Source of the DNA: Schistocerca nitens
Taxonomy: Eukaryota > Arthropoda > Insecta > Orthoptera > Acrididae
Length of the DNA: 64,000 bases
Direction: 5' to 3'
NCBI RefSeq assembly: GCF_023898315.1
Contig: NC_064619.1
Span: 477,441,376 to 477,505,375 of the forward strand
Under the pieces are notes generated by a model, which was not told the origin of the DNA, ran no database searches, and saw only the letters and a list, made by a program, of their open reading frames with translations. Below are positions 24,001 to 38,200 of the stretch, piece after piece. Positions within the stretch are counted from its first letter, which is position 1; the number at the start of each line of letters is the position of its first letter. The position numbers and the translations under genes were made by a program.

Positions 24001-25133
24001 GTGGACTTCGTAGTAGAAGGACACTGGGAAAGGTATTATCTCATAGCCATGTTTGCATATAAGGACATCAGATCCACAGTGGACAACAAGGAATGTGGGA
24101 GTAATGGGACAGGAACTGTGGAAAGGCATTGAAGGAAGTTAGTGTTGTCTTGAATGCAGGGTGGGAGATTACGGGCAGTAGTTAGGAGCTGTTGGTCAAC
24201 AAAGGCAGAGTTTCATTCTGTGAGAGCATTGTGTCCAGCTGCAACAGGGTGACTGGTAGGTAGACTTATGGGGTTGGGCCTGGGGAGTAGGTAAAAGGTA
24301 GGATTGGATGGGGGGAATTGTTAGTGGGATGAAAGAAATGGATTCAGATCTCTGTTTTGGAATGGAGCTGAGGCCTTGAGCTGCTGGAGGTCCTGTTGGC
24401 TTCTGAGATGGCATGACTGGCTGTAAGGTTTTTATGCAGATGTGTTGGAAAGTTCATGGAGACTCTCAGCCACATTGTCACTACAGCTTGTAGCCATTGT
24501 GATTGAGCTTTTATCTATGGGAACAGTAAAGTTGGGGTTGGTTTTTGGTTTGTGGATAGATCTGTGTTCCATAGGACTGATGTGGGACCCAGCAGAGAGA
24601 GATTTAGGGAAAGTAAGTGAGGCCAGGTTAGAAGGTAGGAATTCCTGAAAGGTTACCATGTCAAAAATTCTCTTCCTTACAGCCTCACCACCCATGGCTG
24701 CCTTATCAGCAGTGGAAAGCAGACACTGTCAAAATATACTGTAACCTTACCAAAACCTTTATTGGGAGACAGTAGCATATCCAGCTCATCCACAGACTTC
24801 CTGTGCCATCTCTTCCTCCTGATGCCAGTAAACCAGTTAATCAGCCACTACCATTGTTTCTCTGATCACACACTATCACCCTAGCCTTAAAGAGCCCAAC
24901 CACTTCTTTCACCAGGGCTTTGGATACTCCCTTCCAGCACTAGTTTCTCTGAAAAGCACAGTCATGAATTCTGCCTCTAGCATAACCTGTGCTCTCACAA
25001 CAAGTCTCCTGGTCAAACCCTCTGATAGGAGCTTTTCCACTTCCTGTTAATTTTTCCTGTTGTATTCTGTCCCCACCCTCCTTCATCCAGATTGTCTGCT
25101 TCCCCTCCCAGTCCCCTAACCTCCGCATGTGGG

Positions 25134-25193
<60 letters not shown>

Positions 25194-28100
25194 CTTCTTA
25201 CCCCAGTTTTCACCCCACTCCCTTTGTCTTCCCACCCTTTCTTCTTCCCCATTTCTCCTTTCCTCCCATCCCTTCTTTTCCATCCGCAGTAGTCTGTCTG
25301 TCTATCTCTTATATGCTCTACTCTCTGAACTTCTTTTGTCTTGTTGTGCAGCCACTGATTCATCTGTCAAAAGACCTTGCTCTCCCCTTCCTGTTCCTCT
25401 CTCCTTGCCTCATGCATCCTTCCCTACCCCTCCACCCCCTTCCTCTATCTGCTCAGGCAACTGCTATTGATTATTGATGGTCAGTCTTGCCTCGGCCAGC
25501 ATTTGGGTGTTTTATTGTGTGTACTTTTGGAATAGAAAGAGAGTGAGCTCGAATGCTAGTGAAAATACTGTATTCTGTTTAGTGTTTGTATGTGCCCCAA
25601 AGTTTTTAGTTTACTATTTCTGGTGCATTTGTTCACACTTTAACATTATTGCATCAATTTAAAGAGTGCCACATTCTAACCTAGAGATAGTTATACCCAT
25701 GTCCACCACCTGCCTGTCTTAGGCTGCATCAAAATATATCCAGCTAATCTCAACTCTTCTGCCCACTACTTTGCCCCCACACCCTAAAGCAAGGGCTCAG
25801 AAAAATTATCCTTTTAAGAAGGGCGGGATGATCTGAAGAGGGGTCTGTTTATCCAACAATAATATCACTAAATAGTACCCATAGTGATCATTGTGGAGGT
25901 GCCACAGCCAAACTATCTTTACAGTTAGTGTCGGCTAGAGGTTGCTGTTAGCTAGACCTACTTACTGCCAAGCCCATTTCCCCAGCTTCTTACCTTATGT
26001 GGCGTTGAATGTAGTAGTAGACTCTCGTTCATGGGTACCTGACTAAACAGTGCCTTATTACTGGGTGACTAAACCTAAGTGTACGAGATGGCCGGATTCA
26101 TCTCTCTGAAACTTGAGTCTTTGTGTCTGGTTTTCACGAGTTCAATCCTGCTAGGCCAAAGGATGTACATTAAGAGCTCGGGTGGCAAGCCAGTGGAAGA
26201 TTGATTCGTGGAAGGAATGTATAAAAGGTCTATACAAGGGAAATAAACAAAAAGTCAAGGGAAGAGGAAATAGATGAAGATGAAATGGTTGATGTGATAC
26301 TGTCAGAGAAGAATTTGAAAGATCCAAAGTAAAGATCCTTGCAATAAACGAAATTCACTTAGATTTATCGAGATTGTTGGGAGAGCCAGCCATGAGTAAA
26401 TTATTCCACCTAATGTGTGAGATACTAGACTGGTGAAATACTCTTCGACTTTAAGAACAATGTAATAATCACAATTCCATGGTGGGCATGTAAATATTAC
26501 TGAATCACAAGTGTAAGTAATTGTTGCAATATTCTCATTTGAATTATATACAGAACAGTGGCAAAAGTGGTAGATTACCTGGAGTAAAGTCAGTTTGGGT
26601 TCCAGAGAAATGTAGGTAAACTTAAGATCAATATTGACCCTATAACTTATCTTAGAAGGTAGGTGGAAGAAAGATAAAATTGTGTATATAAAGCATTTCC
26701 AGACTTAGCGAAAGCTTTTGGTGATGTTGACTAGAATATACCCTTCAAAATTCTGAATGTAGCAGGGATAAAATAAAAGTAATGAAAGGTTATCTAAAAT
26801 TTCTCAGAAAGCGAATTGCTGTTACAAGAGGCAAAGGACATGAAAGGGAGCAGTAGGTTAGAAGGGAGTGAGACAAGATTTGTAGTATCCCCTCATGATA
26901 TTCAAACTATACACTGAGCAACCAGTAAAGGAATCAAAGGAAAATTTGTAGAAGGAATTAAAATTCAGAGAGAAGCTAAAATATAAAACTTTGTTTGCCG
27001 ATGGCACTGTAATTCTGAGAGATGGCAAAGGTGTTGAAAGATCAGTTGACTGGAATAGATAGTCTTCCCTTTGCAATAGTATCATCCTCCAATCCTTAAG
27101 TCAGGCCAAAATGCAATCTATGCTGGCAGCCATAAACCGATCAGCATGAACTGCTTGAAGGGATAGTTGCCTGCAGATTATGCTGGGCTCTCAAATATTG
27201 GGGACTTGTGTCGCTCTATGTGGTTTTTGGGAGCAACAAACCATAATTGACTGTGTGGTTAGATTGGAAACTGCAATCCAACAGGTTTTTTTTTCTAAGT
27301 ACCAACACTCATTGCAGCCCTTTTTGACCTACATAAGAAGTATAACACTGCTAGGCACTATCACATTTTACTGATCCGCCAGTACTGATGGTTTCAATGC
27401 TCTCTACTGACTTATTCAGCAGTTTTCATCCTTCCAGTTTCCCAGGTTAGAGTTGGTACTTCATTCAGCTCCCCATGGGTCCAAGAGAACAGTGTACTAC
27501 AGAGCTCTCCTTGCGGAGTGTCACACACTCCCTCATCGCCATCAATGGACTAATGACCTTTGTGGGGCGGCTGGTCACTGCTGTATATTGATGTTTTTTT
27601 ACATATGATACAGTTCTCACTCAGAAGCCTTGACCAAATCCCAGGTACAAGTGGCAGTCCAAAGAGACATTGTTTGGACCATCTCCCGTGGTTTCCAGTT
27701 CTCTCCTGCCAAGATGCGGTTGTGCATTTCTGTCGTCTTGTCACACTCCATCCTGACTCAGAACTCTACTTGGCCACCTAGCACTTGGATGTTGCCACAT
27801 TCCAATGTTTTTGACCTTCTCTTTCATAAAGAGCTTACTTTGCTGCCCCATATTCATAAGTAAAGGCTTCTTCGGGGTGTGGATCGTGCTACTCTTCTGT
27901 TTTTATGGCATCCTTATTTTGTCCTGACTGGACAGTGGTTGCCAAGTTTATGGCTCTGTGACCCAATCAATCATCATAGTGCTTAACCTATCTCTGGCAC
28001 CTTCTGGACTAGTCCCATAGACAAGTCACCTTGCTGAAGTGGAAATCTTTCCTCTTCAGCTCCAACGGTGCCAGCTGTTGCTCATTTATGCAGTCACCAT

Positions 28101-29207
28101 CCAACAGTTCCATCATCATGCAGCTTATTACGTTCTTTTTGCTTTCAAGGGACATTGTTCCCTGACTCCTGCTCTCGGATGGAATTACCATTTGGAAAGC
28201 ACCTGTCAGCTCTCTGCCAGGACGTCCACCTAACCTTAGCATGTACTGCTCTTGTTTTCCTGCACCCCTTGCAGAGAATGAAATGGCTGATCATTTGGCT
28301 AAAGAATTGATTATTTGCACCAAATCCGCTTTGACAATTGCAGGTGCCGATTTGCGGGTGCAAATAAGGACTTTGTTCACTTGGAGATGGAGCAACATGT
28401 GACAGTCGAAGATTTGCTGCATGATGCTCCTCCTTCCTTTCCTCCTGGAAAGAATGTACCCTCCTAGCTGCTTTCACATCGCCCATTCTAGATTAACCCA
28501 TAGTTTTATTTTATGTTACAAGACACCCCTGCATTGTGGTTGTCAAGCTGTACATGCATTAGCTCATATCTTAGTGGAATGCTACCTCCTCCTGGATTTC
28601 CATGCTAAGCATGGCCTTCTGAAGTCCTTGCCTAATATTGGCTGACAATTTATGTGCAATTGAACTGACTGTCTGGGTTTTTTTTCCCCCCGCTGTGAAA
28701 AGGGTGTTTATTCTCAGCTATAATGTTTTACTCTAGCTGTGGGGTTGTTTGGGTTGGGCATCTCCCACTACATGGTGGGAAGTGAGTCAGTTTCTTTCCT
28801 CAGTGCATATTTGTCCTGGTTTTGAAAAGATACTCACAGGGTACTGTCATAGCTGGGGTACATATTTCCAGAACCAGTTAGTATAGTTTTGGCTACAGCA
28901 ATTTCCTGGTTTACCAGCAGGTTAAGGAATTGCTGTTTCTAGACAAATATGCCTCAGATAAATATTTGTCTATTTCAATAATCATTACATATGACTTCCT
29001 TGGAAAAGAGAACACTCTCCAGACAATTGTTAATATTTTATGCACAACCGCAAAGGAATATAACCTGTTTAAATCTTCAAGGAAAACAGAAGCTATGTCT
29101 TTCAGTGGCCAGAAGCCAATTCCCAGCAAAATAATACTAAATTCTCATAAAATTGAAAACATAAACTCATTCACCTCTGGAAAAGTATCACGTCATTCAT
29201 GATGGAC

Positions 29208-29265
<58 letters not shown>

Positions 29266-32200
29266 AGAAAGATTTAATTACATTGACAGGAAAACACATA
29301 GAACCTTCAGAAGTAAAGTAAGAAAGAAATGTACCCAAATTCTACAAAATGAAGTCAGAATCAGCTATGACATTTGGAAATAAGTCTGGACTGAAAAAAA
29401 GAAGAAATGAATAAAGAACACAAGCATCTGCTCATTTAAGTTTTTCACTCCCTGTTCTTTCCTGATGACAACATTCATCTTCCTGTTAGAGAGTATGGCA
29501 AAATGCAGACTTCATCATCCAATTGCTGAATGTGCTGCATGCCACAACCAGATACCTTCAGCAACTGTTACACTATGTGAGCCATTTGGATACTCCCTTC
29601 CAGCCCTAGCTTCTCTGAACTGCACAGCTGGGAATTCTCTCTAGCATAACCTGTGCTCTCGCAATTCTCCAGGCCGAACCCTCTGCTAACCTGTTTCTCA
29701 CCTCCTGTTAATGTTTCTCCGCTGTCTTCTATCCTCACCACTCCTACACCCAGATTGTGTACCGCTTCTCCTGCCAGTCTTCCTCCCTCACCACCTCATG
29801 TGGGAGGATGTAACATGTAAATGCGTAATATACGCAGATAAAAGATGATGTACATATTGGTCCACTCCATTTACTTCTATGTAAATTATTTCGCATCTCT
29901 GACATCAGTATTAGGGTGTTGGGTGCATTTGAAAGTAACTGTTTTATGTTTTTCTTGATTAATGTGAAAAATGCGGTCTTCTGTGAAAAATTAAACTACA
30001 TTAAATTAAACTACATTAAATTTCCTATAAAACGTTTCTATTCATTTTTTCTCTAGGACTAATAGTTTGCACAGACAGGGCAAGAGAATATTGAAAATCC
30101 TGCATGACATACGCTTGGTGTAGGTAAGGTAATTCTTGTATGCCATTTGAGATTGTTTTCTGACTTGACAGATCCCAAGTGTCCTACATCAAATTGCTTC
30201 TTCTTGACTTCTCTACTCCATTATCATTTACATCAGTAGAGGGTGCCAAGTGTTTTCTGCGTTAAAGCAATGTTCTGAAGAACTTACCTTTTTTTCATGA
30301 CTGAGAAAAACTGCACACATTAGTAAGATATTCGAATCCGTATATGCAGGACCTATAGAACATTTTTTGCAGCTTTGGAGATGTTTCCTTGAGCGTTAGA
30401 CTTGGGCATAGAACCTGCCATATAATCTTCACTCTAAAGCTCCATTTTTTCAAGTTATTGATTACTCAATATTGCTCTCTGAAGCAGTTTAGGAGCACAT
30501 CACCTCTCTCTACTCTCAACCCTGCCTTCTTTGCCAGTTGCCTCTTTATTTCCCTCTTTTACTGTGTGTTAATTGCTTTTCAGTCTCCCTCACCTCTTCT
30601 GGCCACAAACAATTTTCCATTGTAGCAGTAATACTGCGTTAAGTAGTGGGTACCCTTTTATGCCACAACTACAACGGATTGGGAGTAGGGTAGCTGTGGG
30701 TGGGACAGCTTCCTTAACATTCAGAGGTTGGGGGTCACCTATGTGCTGCTTTATTTACCTCTCTCTCATACTGTTTTTATTATTTATAGTCCAATTGGTG
30801 TCCAATAAATTTTTGGCATTCTCACTTTTACAGATCTAGCAAGGTGACACAGTGGTTAGCACACTGGACTTGTATTCAGGAGGACAACAGTTCAAATGTG
30901 GGTCCGGCCATCCGGCTTTAGGTTACCCATGATATCCCTAAATCACTCCACGCAAATGCCGGGATGGTTCCTTTGAAATGGCATGGACAATTTCCTTCTA
31001 GTCAGCTCTGACCTACATAATGGTCTGCTCCATATACTTCTCCGTAAATTATTTCTCATCTGACATCAATCTTGCTCTCAATTGCTCTGAATTGCCTCAA
31101 CTTTACTGCTCCTACACACTCATCATCATAACAGGTTCCTGGCAATCACCACGAACTCCACATGATCTACCCCTGGACTGAGGGACTGATAAAGCTCTTT
31201 AGTCCCCTAATTCAACCAACTGACAAGGGTATTGCCTTTTTGTGCATGCGAGGGAAGATCGGAAAATAGAACACAATAATTTTTTGCTGCCCTTGTGTTG
31301 CAGCTGGAATGTTGAAATTTCATGACGATATATTTTGTAGTATGCACTACAGAGGTTATTTTGTTTTCGTATGCATATCTAGTGAGAGAAGCGTGAACTA
31401 TGAAACAAAAATGGTACATATGCTACTGTCGTCAACTTGTGAAGAGCAGCAAAGTGTAGTTAGATATTTGTGGGCCAAATGGCATAAAAAGAGTGAAATT
31501 CACAAGGACATACGTGGCATGTACGAGGGTGGCTGTATGGTCCATAGCAATGTTTCCAGGTGATGTGCATTCGTCAAAGAGGACCATGTGATCCTTAGTG
31601 ATTTGCCACCCTCCAGGTGGCTGTAGCAGCTGCAAGCCCACAGAACGTTGGAGCCATTGTGGCAACAATTTTGAACAACCAGCATGTGCAACTGTGAATC
31701 TTGTCTCAGCAGTTCAGTATTTCCAATGGTGCAGTGTAAGATATTGTTCATGACATTCTGAAATTTTGTAAAGTTAATGCTCGTTGGGTGCCTAAGAACC
31801 TGACAGAGAACCACAAGGGCCAGCAAATGATGACAAGCTTGGCTCACTTAATGCATTACACATTAGAAGGGTGTGACTTTCTGAAAGGAATTGCCATCAG
31901 TGATGAGTCGTGGGTGTACCAATAAACGCCCGTAATGAGCAGACCTCTATGAATTGGAAAGATGCTGGTTCCCCAGTACGAAAAAAAAAGCAAAGTGACT
32001 CAGTCTGCTTTTGACAGTAGTCTGGACTTGCATGGTGCGTTATTAGTGACAAACACAGCAACAGTAATGCTTATGTGTCAAACTTTATTGTGACAACGCT
32101 CACCCTCATGTTGCTGCTCCTGTTAGTGAGAAAATGGACAAATTTGTCTGGGAGATGCCCAAGCATCCACCATACATACGGGCTTTGCACTTCAGAGTTT

Positions 32201-35200
32201 CATCAGTTTGGTCCCAAGAAGAAATTTGTGTCCTACCAATGCTTTGCAACAGATGTTGAAGTAAAATCAGCAGTATGCATATGGATGTACTCCAACCAAA
32301 CGGACCTCTACAAACAGGGCATATCGAAACTGGTACCATGTTGGGAGAAATGTCTTGAGAATATTGATGACTATGTAGAAAAGTAGGTGAAAGATGTAAG
32401 TTCATTTGTTATTTTTTTGTATTGTCACCTATTAAACTTTATTGGGCGTTACTTACCAATATTCCCTTTTTCACTCCCTGTTGTCTTATGGAATTATCTC
32501 CTGGGGCAGTGCATCAAAAGTGTATAGCATTTGTTAAGCAGAAGCAAGCAGGAAAAATCTTTAATAAAGTCGATAAGTGTACCTATTTCACAGGCCTTTT
32601 TAAAGGCCTTGGAATTCTCATTCACTTCCCAGTATATACACTATTGGATCAAAAGTACTCAAACGACTCCCCTACGTAGTGAGGAACTGACCGCTGGATA
32701 TTGTGAGTGCCGGACCTGCCAGTTTAAAAGGAGGGGGAGTATTGTGTTGTCCGTGGAGAAGCACTAACAGCTGGCTAGCTTGGTGAGGAGAACTGAGCGA
32801 CTTCGAATGTGGACTAATCATTGGATGTCACCCGAGTAACGAGTCCATCGGGGACTTTTCAATCATTCAAGAACTGCCCACTCGACTGTCTGTGATACAG
32901 TTGTGAAGTGGAAACATTATGGATTAACCACAGCTAAACGAAGACCAGGCAGACCTCATGAACTTATGGACAGGCTCTGTCAAGCATTGTGGTTGTAAAA
33001 AAAATAGCATGAAAGCAGCACAAGGAATCACTCTTGAGTTCAAAAGTACTACCAGCAGTCCACCTAGCACAGTGGGTGAGCGTAAGGAGTTAAAAGGAAT
33101 TGGATAATTGGATACAGTTGTCTAACAGATCCTCGGGGGGGGGGGGGGGTCACCAACTCTTTCGTGGATACGTGCGTGGTGAGCACGGGGCCCCGAGCTA
33201 GTGCAGTTCTCCTTCCTTTCCGGGCTGCCCTATCCCCCTTCCCCATCCCTCCTCGTCCCAAATCCTCCCCCCCCCCCACCTCCCCTTCCCCATCCCTCTT
33301 CTTGGGAGTAGTGTATTGAGCCTTCGTCTGCAGACGGACGTTTTAAAACTCCAGGATCCTGTTTCCTTTGTTTTTCTCCATCCTCATGCTTACTTCCTCT
33401 ATTGGTCTTTCCCTACGTTCACTCTTCTTGCTTTCATGCCCTTACTTCTCTCTCTGCCTCATTCTCCTTGTCCTATTCTCCTTGTCTTCTTTTCCGTGTC
33501 TTATTCTGTGCTTCGGCGTTTGAGATTCTTTCTTCTATCCCTCTCTCTCTTTCCTCTCTTCTTTCCTCCCTGTACGTGTCTGAAGGCCGACCCACGTGTT
33601 AGCAAGCGTAGCCGGTGATGGGGTAACATGTAATTCCCCGCCCTGGGTAGACAAGTAAGGCACGCACGTACCCCCTGGTAAATGCCAGGCCCAGGGAGCC
33701 AGGGAGGGGTGATTGCCTGAGCTGTTACCTTCTGAACGTGCCAATTGGTCCCTCCGTCTGTTTCTCGGGAGGTGTGACCTGAGGTGTGAACAATCACCTA
33801 AGGCGGGAGTGCTCTCTGAGAGGGCCCCCACAAGGAAGACGCTGGCAATCATGGGGGATTGGTCCGCAATGGATTTCTCTTCTTCTTCCCTGTCTTCTGA
33901 CCAAAAAAGAAAGCTAGATGACACTCCTGTTCCGAAAAGTCTACCACCTGCACCGAAGTTTCTTCTTGTCACAAGATCTGACGGTCACGATTTCTCAACA
34001 GTCAACCCTTTCGTCATTCAGAAGGGTGTAGATGTGGTTGCAGGACCTGTGAAATCTTGTACTCAGTTGTGCAACGGTACCTTGCTGTTGGAGACAGAGA
34101 GCGCCTTACAGGCCCAAAAATTACTTCGAGCCACACTCTTACACACATTTCCTGTATGGGTGGAGGCCCACTGCACCTTGAATTCATCACGTGGCTTGGT
34201 GTATACCAGGTCACTCGACGGACTAACTGATGAGGAGATTCTGTCTTTCCCCTCTGATCAGGGAGTGACGGCCGTCCATCGGCTTGTGAAAAGGGTCGAC
34301 ACGGACCTCATACCCACCCGAGCCATATTCCTGACATTCGACAATGTGCAATTGCCTTCACGAATTAAAGCAGGCTATGAGATCATTTCTGTTCGGCCGT
34401 ATGTACCCAGCCCTACAAGGTGTTACCAATGTCAGCGGTTTAACCATACACGGTAGTCTTGTTCAAGTGCAGCTAAATGCGTTACCTGTGGCAGGGACGT
34501 CCATGAGAGTGACTGTCCACCTCCGTCCCCTCGTTGCAACTGTATGGGTGACCATGCTGCCTCCTCTCGTGACTGCCCGTCCACAAAGATGAGAAAAGTA
34601 TACAGGAAATTAGAATGAAAGAGAAGGTGTGGACCTCGGCTGCTCGCAAGTTATTCAATAGCAGAAAGCTCACTGTGCTCCCGGCAGGTAAATACAGTAC
34701 CGTTCTCGCCTCTCCTCAGCCTACCAGAGAGGTAGCTACACAAACATGCATACCCCTGCAGGTCAGGGTAAAAATAAGCTCGAGGTATTCCTACCTGTTG
34801 TAAGAGGCGACTAAAAGGAGTCCCTCCCCCTCAAGGGGGTAGTTTGCACCTGCACCCGGAGACGGTCGGTTCAACGACTTACATTTGTGGTCATTTTGGT
34901 TTTTCGCTTATTCTGGTTTCTTCCTTCCTTTGTTTGTTTCCTTTCTTTGTCCTTCTCCCTCTCTCACTGTCTTCCTTACTTCTTATGTTGCCTTCTTCTC
35001 CTTGCCTTCTTGTCCACCCTATGGTCTCCTCCTCGGCGTTTGAGACAGTCTGTCCTTTCTCTCCCTTTCTTTCCTATTCTTCTTTCCTCCCTGTGCGTGC
35101 CTGAAGGGCGACTCACGCGTTCGCACGCATAGCTGGTGACGGGGTAAAGCGTAATTCCCTGCCCTGGGTAGACAAGGAGGGCCCGTGCGTACCCCCTGGT

Positions 35201-38200
35201 AAAGGCCAGGCCCGGGGAGGGGTGATTGCCTGAGCTTAAACCTTCTGACCATGCCGATTGGTCCCTCCGTCCGTTTCTCGGGAGGTGTAAACAATCACCT
35301 AAGGCGGGAGCGCCCTCTGAGAGGGTCCCCACAAGGAAGGAGCGCGCCATCGGAGACACTGGCAATCATGGGGGATTCACCCGCAGTGGATTTTTCTTCT
35401 TCTTCTTCTTCTTCTTCTCTCTCAACTTCTGCCCAAAAACGGAGGCTTGACCAGCCATCAGTGACAAAAGTACTACCGCCTGCCCAAAGTTCCTCGTAGT
35501 TTCTAGATCTGAGGACGGAAAGGATTTTTCATCTGTCAACCCTTTCGTTATTCAGAAGGGCGTAGACCCCTAGCCGGACCTGTCAAGTCTTGTACCAGGA
35601 TGCGTAACGGTACCTTGTTGTTGGAAACTGAGAGTGCCTTTCAGGCACAAAAACTCCTTCGGGCCACACTCCTGTACACATTCCCTGTCCGGGTGGAGGC
35701 TCACCACACTTCGAATTCGTCACATGATGTGGTATCTACTAGATCACTCGACAAATTGACTGACGAGGAGATTCAGTCTTTTGTTGCTGAATAGGGCATG
35801 ACGGCTGTCCATAGGGTTATGAAAAAGGTCGACAATGACCTTGTACCGACCCGGACACTTTTCTTGACCTTTGATAGTGTTCAGCTGCCGTTGCACATCA
35901 AAGTGGGCTATGAGGTTATTTCTGTTCGCCCCTATGTCCCGACACCTACGCGCTGTTACCAGTGTCAGCATTTTAACCACACCCGCCAGTCTTGTTCTAA
36001 TGCGGCTAAATGCGTCACTTGTGGCAAGGATGCCCATGAGGGTGACTGTCCACCTCCGTCTCTTCGTTGCGTGAACTGTCAGGTGACCATGCAGCGTCCT
36101 CTCGCGACTGTCCCATCTACAAGGATGAACGCTGTATACAGGAAATTCAGGTCAAAGAGAAAGTGTCCACCTCGGCAGCTCGCAAGGTTTTTGCTAGTAG
36201 GAAGCCCACGCTGCTTCCAGCGGGGAAATATAGTACCGTCCTCCCCTCTCCTCGGCCTACCAGGGAGGTATCGACGCAGACATGCGATCTGACCTTAAGC
36301 ACTACGGTCGTCTGTTCAGCCGGTGCTAAGATCACCCGGTCAACGTCTCCTCTTCCTCCCGTCACCCCTAAGACACAAGCACCTTCATCAGCTTCTGCCA
36401 AGACTAAGACCCAGAAGTCAGATGCACGAGCCTTCAAGAAGGAACCGTCCCGTGAAGACATCTTACGTAGCCCAAACTCCCAGCCATTGACCAGTACTTC
36501 AACTAAAAGACCTTCCAAGAAGGCTCATAGGGAGAAAAGTTCTCTGCCACGGTGCGTTTCTTCTCCTGCGCCACACAGCGGTTGCCGTCCCAGGCCATCA
36601 TCCGTTTCGCCTGGCCGGAGCGCTGGTAGCCGAATATTTGGCCGTCCACTGGTGGAGGAAGCTCCCCCTCCCGACCATCTTAACATGGTGGCCGACGAAC
36701 CTATTGAAAAAATGGACGATTACTCTCCGCTTATTGATAGCGGCAGCAGTGCTGGCTCGAAGCCAGGCCCTCAGCGGCCTTCAAGGTGACCCCTTCTTGC
36801 TTCTCCTTTTCTTTTTCTTCTCACGATGGCACTTCTTCCTTGGAATATTCGTGGCATTTGCTCCAACCCAGAGGACTTAAAGTTGCTGCTACGCTTGCAC
36901 TGTCCACTTGTAGTAGCTCTCCAGGAAATGAAGCTACGCCCATGCGATCGTATTTACTTGGCACACTATACCTCAGTGTGTTTTAAAGTACCCCCTGTGG
37001 CAGGTATTCCGGCTCGTGGAGGGGTTATGGTGCTGGTCCGGGATGATATCTGCTACGATCCCATCACATTGCCCACCGATCTGCAGGCAGTTGCCGTCGG
37101 AATTACTCTCCCCACTTTCACATTTTCCGTATGTACTGTTTACACTCCATCGTCGTCTGCCGTTACTAGGGCAGACATGATGCAAATTATTGCTCAGCTA
37201 CCTGCACCATTTTTGTTGACTAGAGAATTCAATGCCCACCATCCCCTTTGGGGCTCTCCAGCATCCTGCCCGAGAGGCTCCCTGTTAGCAGACCTTTTCA
37301 ACCACCTCAATCTTGTCTGCCTCAATACTGGCGCCCCTACTTTTCTTTCGGACACAACTCACACCTATTCCCATTTAGACCTCTCTATATGTACTACCCA
37401 ACTTGCACGTCGGTTTGAGTGGTACGCTCTTTCTGATACGTATTCGAGCGACCACTTCCCTTGTGTTATCCATCTCCTGCATCATACCCCATCTCCATGC
37501 TCAACTAGTTGGAACATCTCCAAAGCAGACTGGGTGCTCTTCTCTTCCAGGGTGACATTTCAGGATCAAAACTTTGCAAGCTGCGATAGTCAGGTCGCAC
37601 ACCTCACGGAAGTCATTCTCACTGCTGCTGAATATTCCATCCCTCATACTACTTCTTCTCCACATCCTGTACCGGTCCCCTGGTGGACCGCAGCATGTAT
37701 AGACACTGTACATGCTTGTCGATGTGCTTTACACACCTTTAAACGCCACCCTACGATGGCGAATTGTATTAATTATAAACAATTAAGTGCACAGTGTTGT
37801 CGTGTTATTAAAGAAACCAAGAAAGCCAGCTGGGCTGCTTTCACAAGCTCCTTCAACAGTTTTACTCCTTCTTCTAGTGCCTGGCTATCTGGCACTAAGG
37901 TCCACTCACTAGTTTCTGGCTTGACGATCGCGAATGGCGTCCTTGTGGCCCCTGAGGATTCTCCAATGCCTTCGGCTGATTTTTTGCAGAAGTTTCGAGC
38001 TCCACTCAGTACCACCCTGCCTTTCTCCCCCGAAAACAGGCAGAGGTGGTGAGGCCACCTAACTTCTGCTCCTCGAATCATGAAAGTTATAATGGCTCAT
38101 TCACCATGCGGGAACTTGAAAGTGCACTTGCCCGGTCACGGTCCTTGGCTCCGGGGCCTGATTCTATTCATCTGCGGGTAAAGGTTTTCTTCTTCGTACT

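Larger units (their letters stand above)
22560..25590. mobile_element. Penelope-like element with long inverted flanks
   Basis: A decayed minus-strand copy (22560-24700) and a 5'-truncated plus-strand copy (24720-25590) of the same element lie head to head. The outer 0.5 kb of each side match as inverted repeats. For example, CAGCGGCTGCACAACAAGA near 22781 matches the reverse complement of the segment near 25340-25358. Penelope-like elements are known to carry such inverted terminal copies. Confidence 0.7.

Noticed and set aside
25092-25477. Long serine/leucine-rich frames
   Set aside because: Produced by the CT microsatellite and flanking pyrimidine tracts, in all frames at once.
33501-33972. 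Minus-strand frames over the LINE Y leaders (also near 35000 and 45300)
   Set aside because: They arise from GC-rich leader DNA in all three LINE Y copies and carry no known domain.
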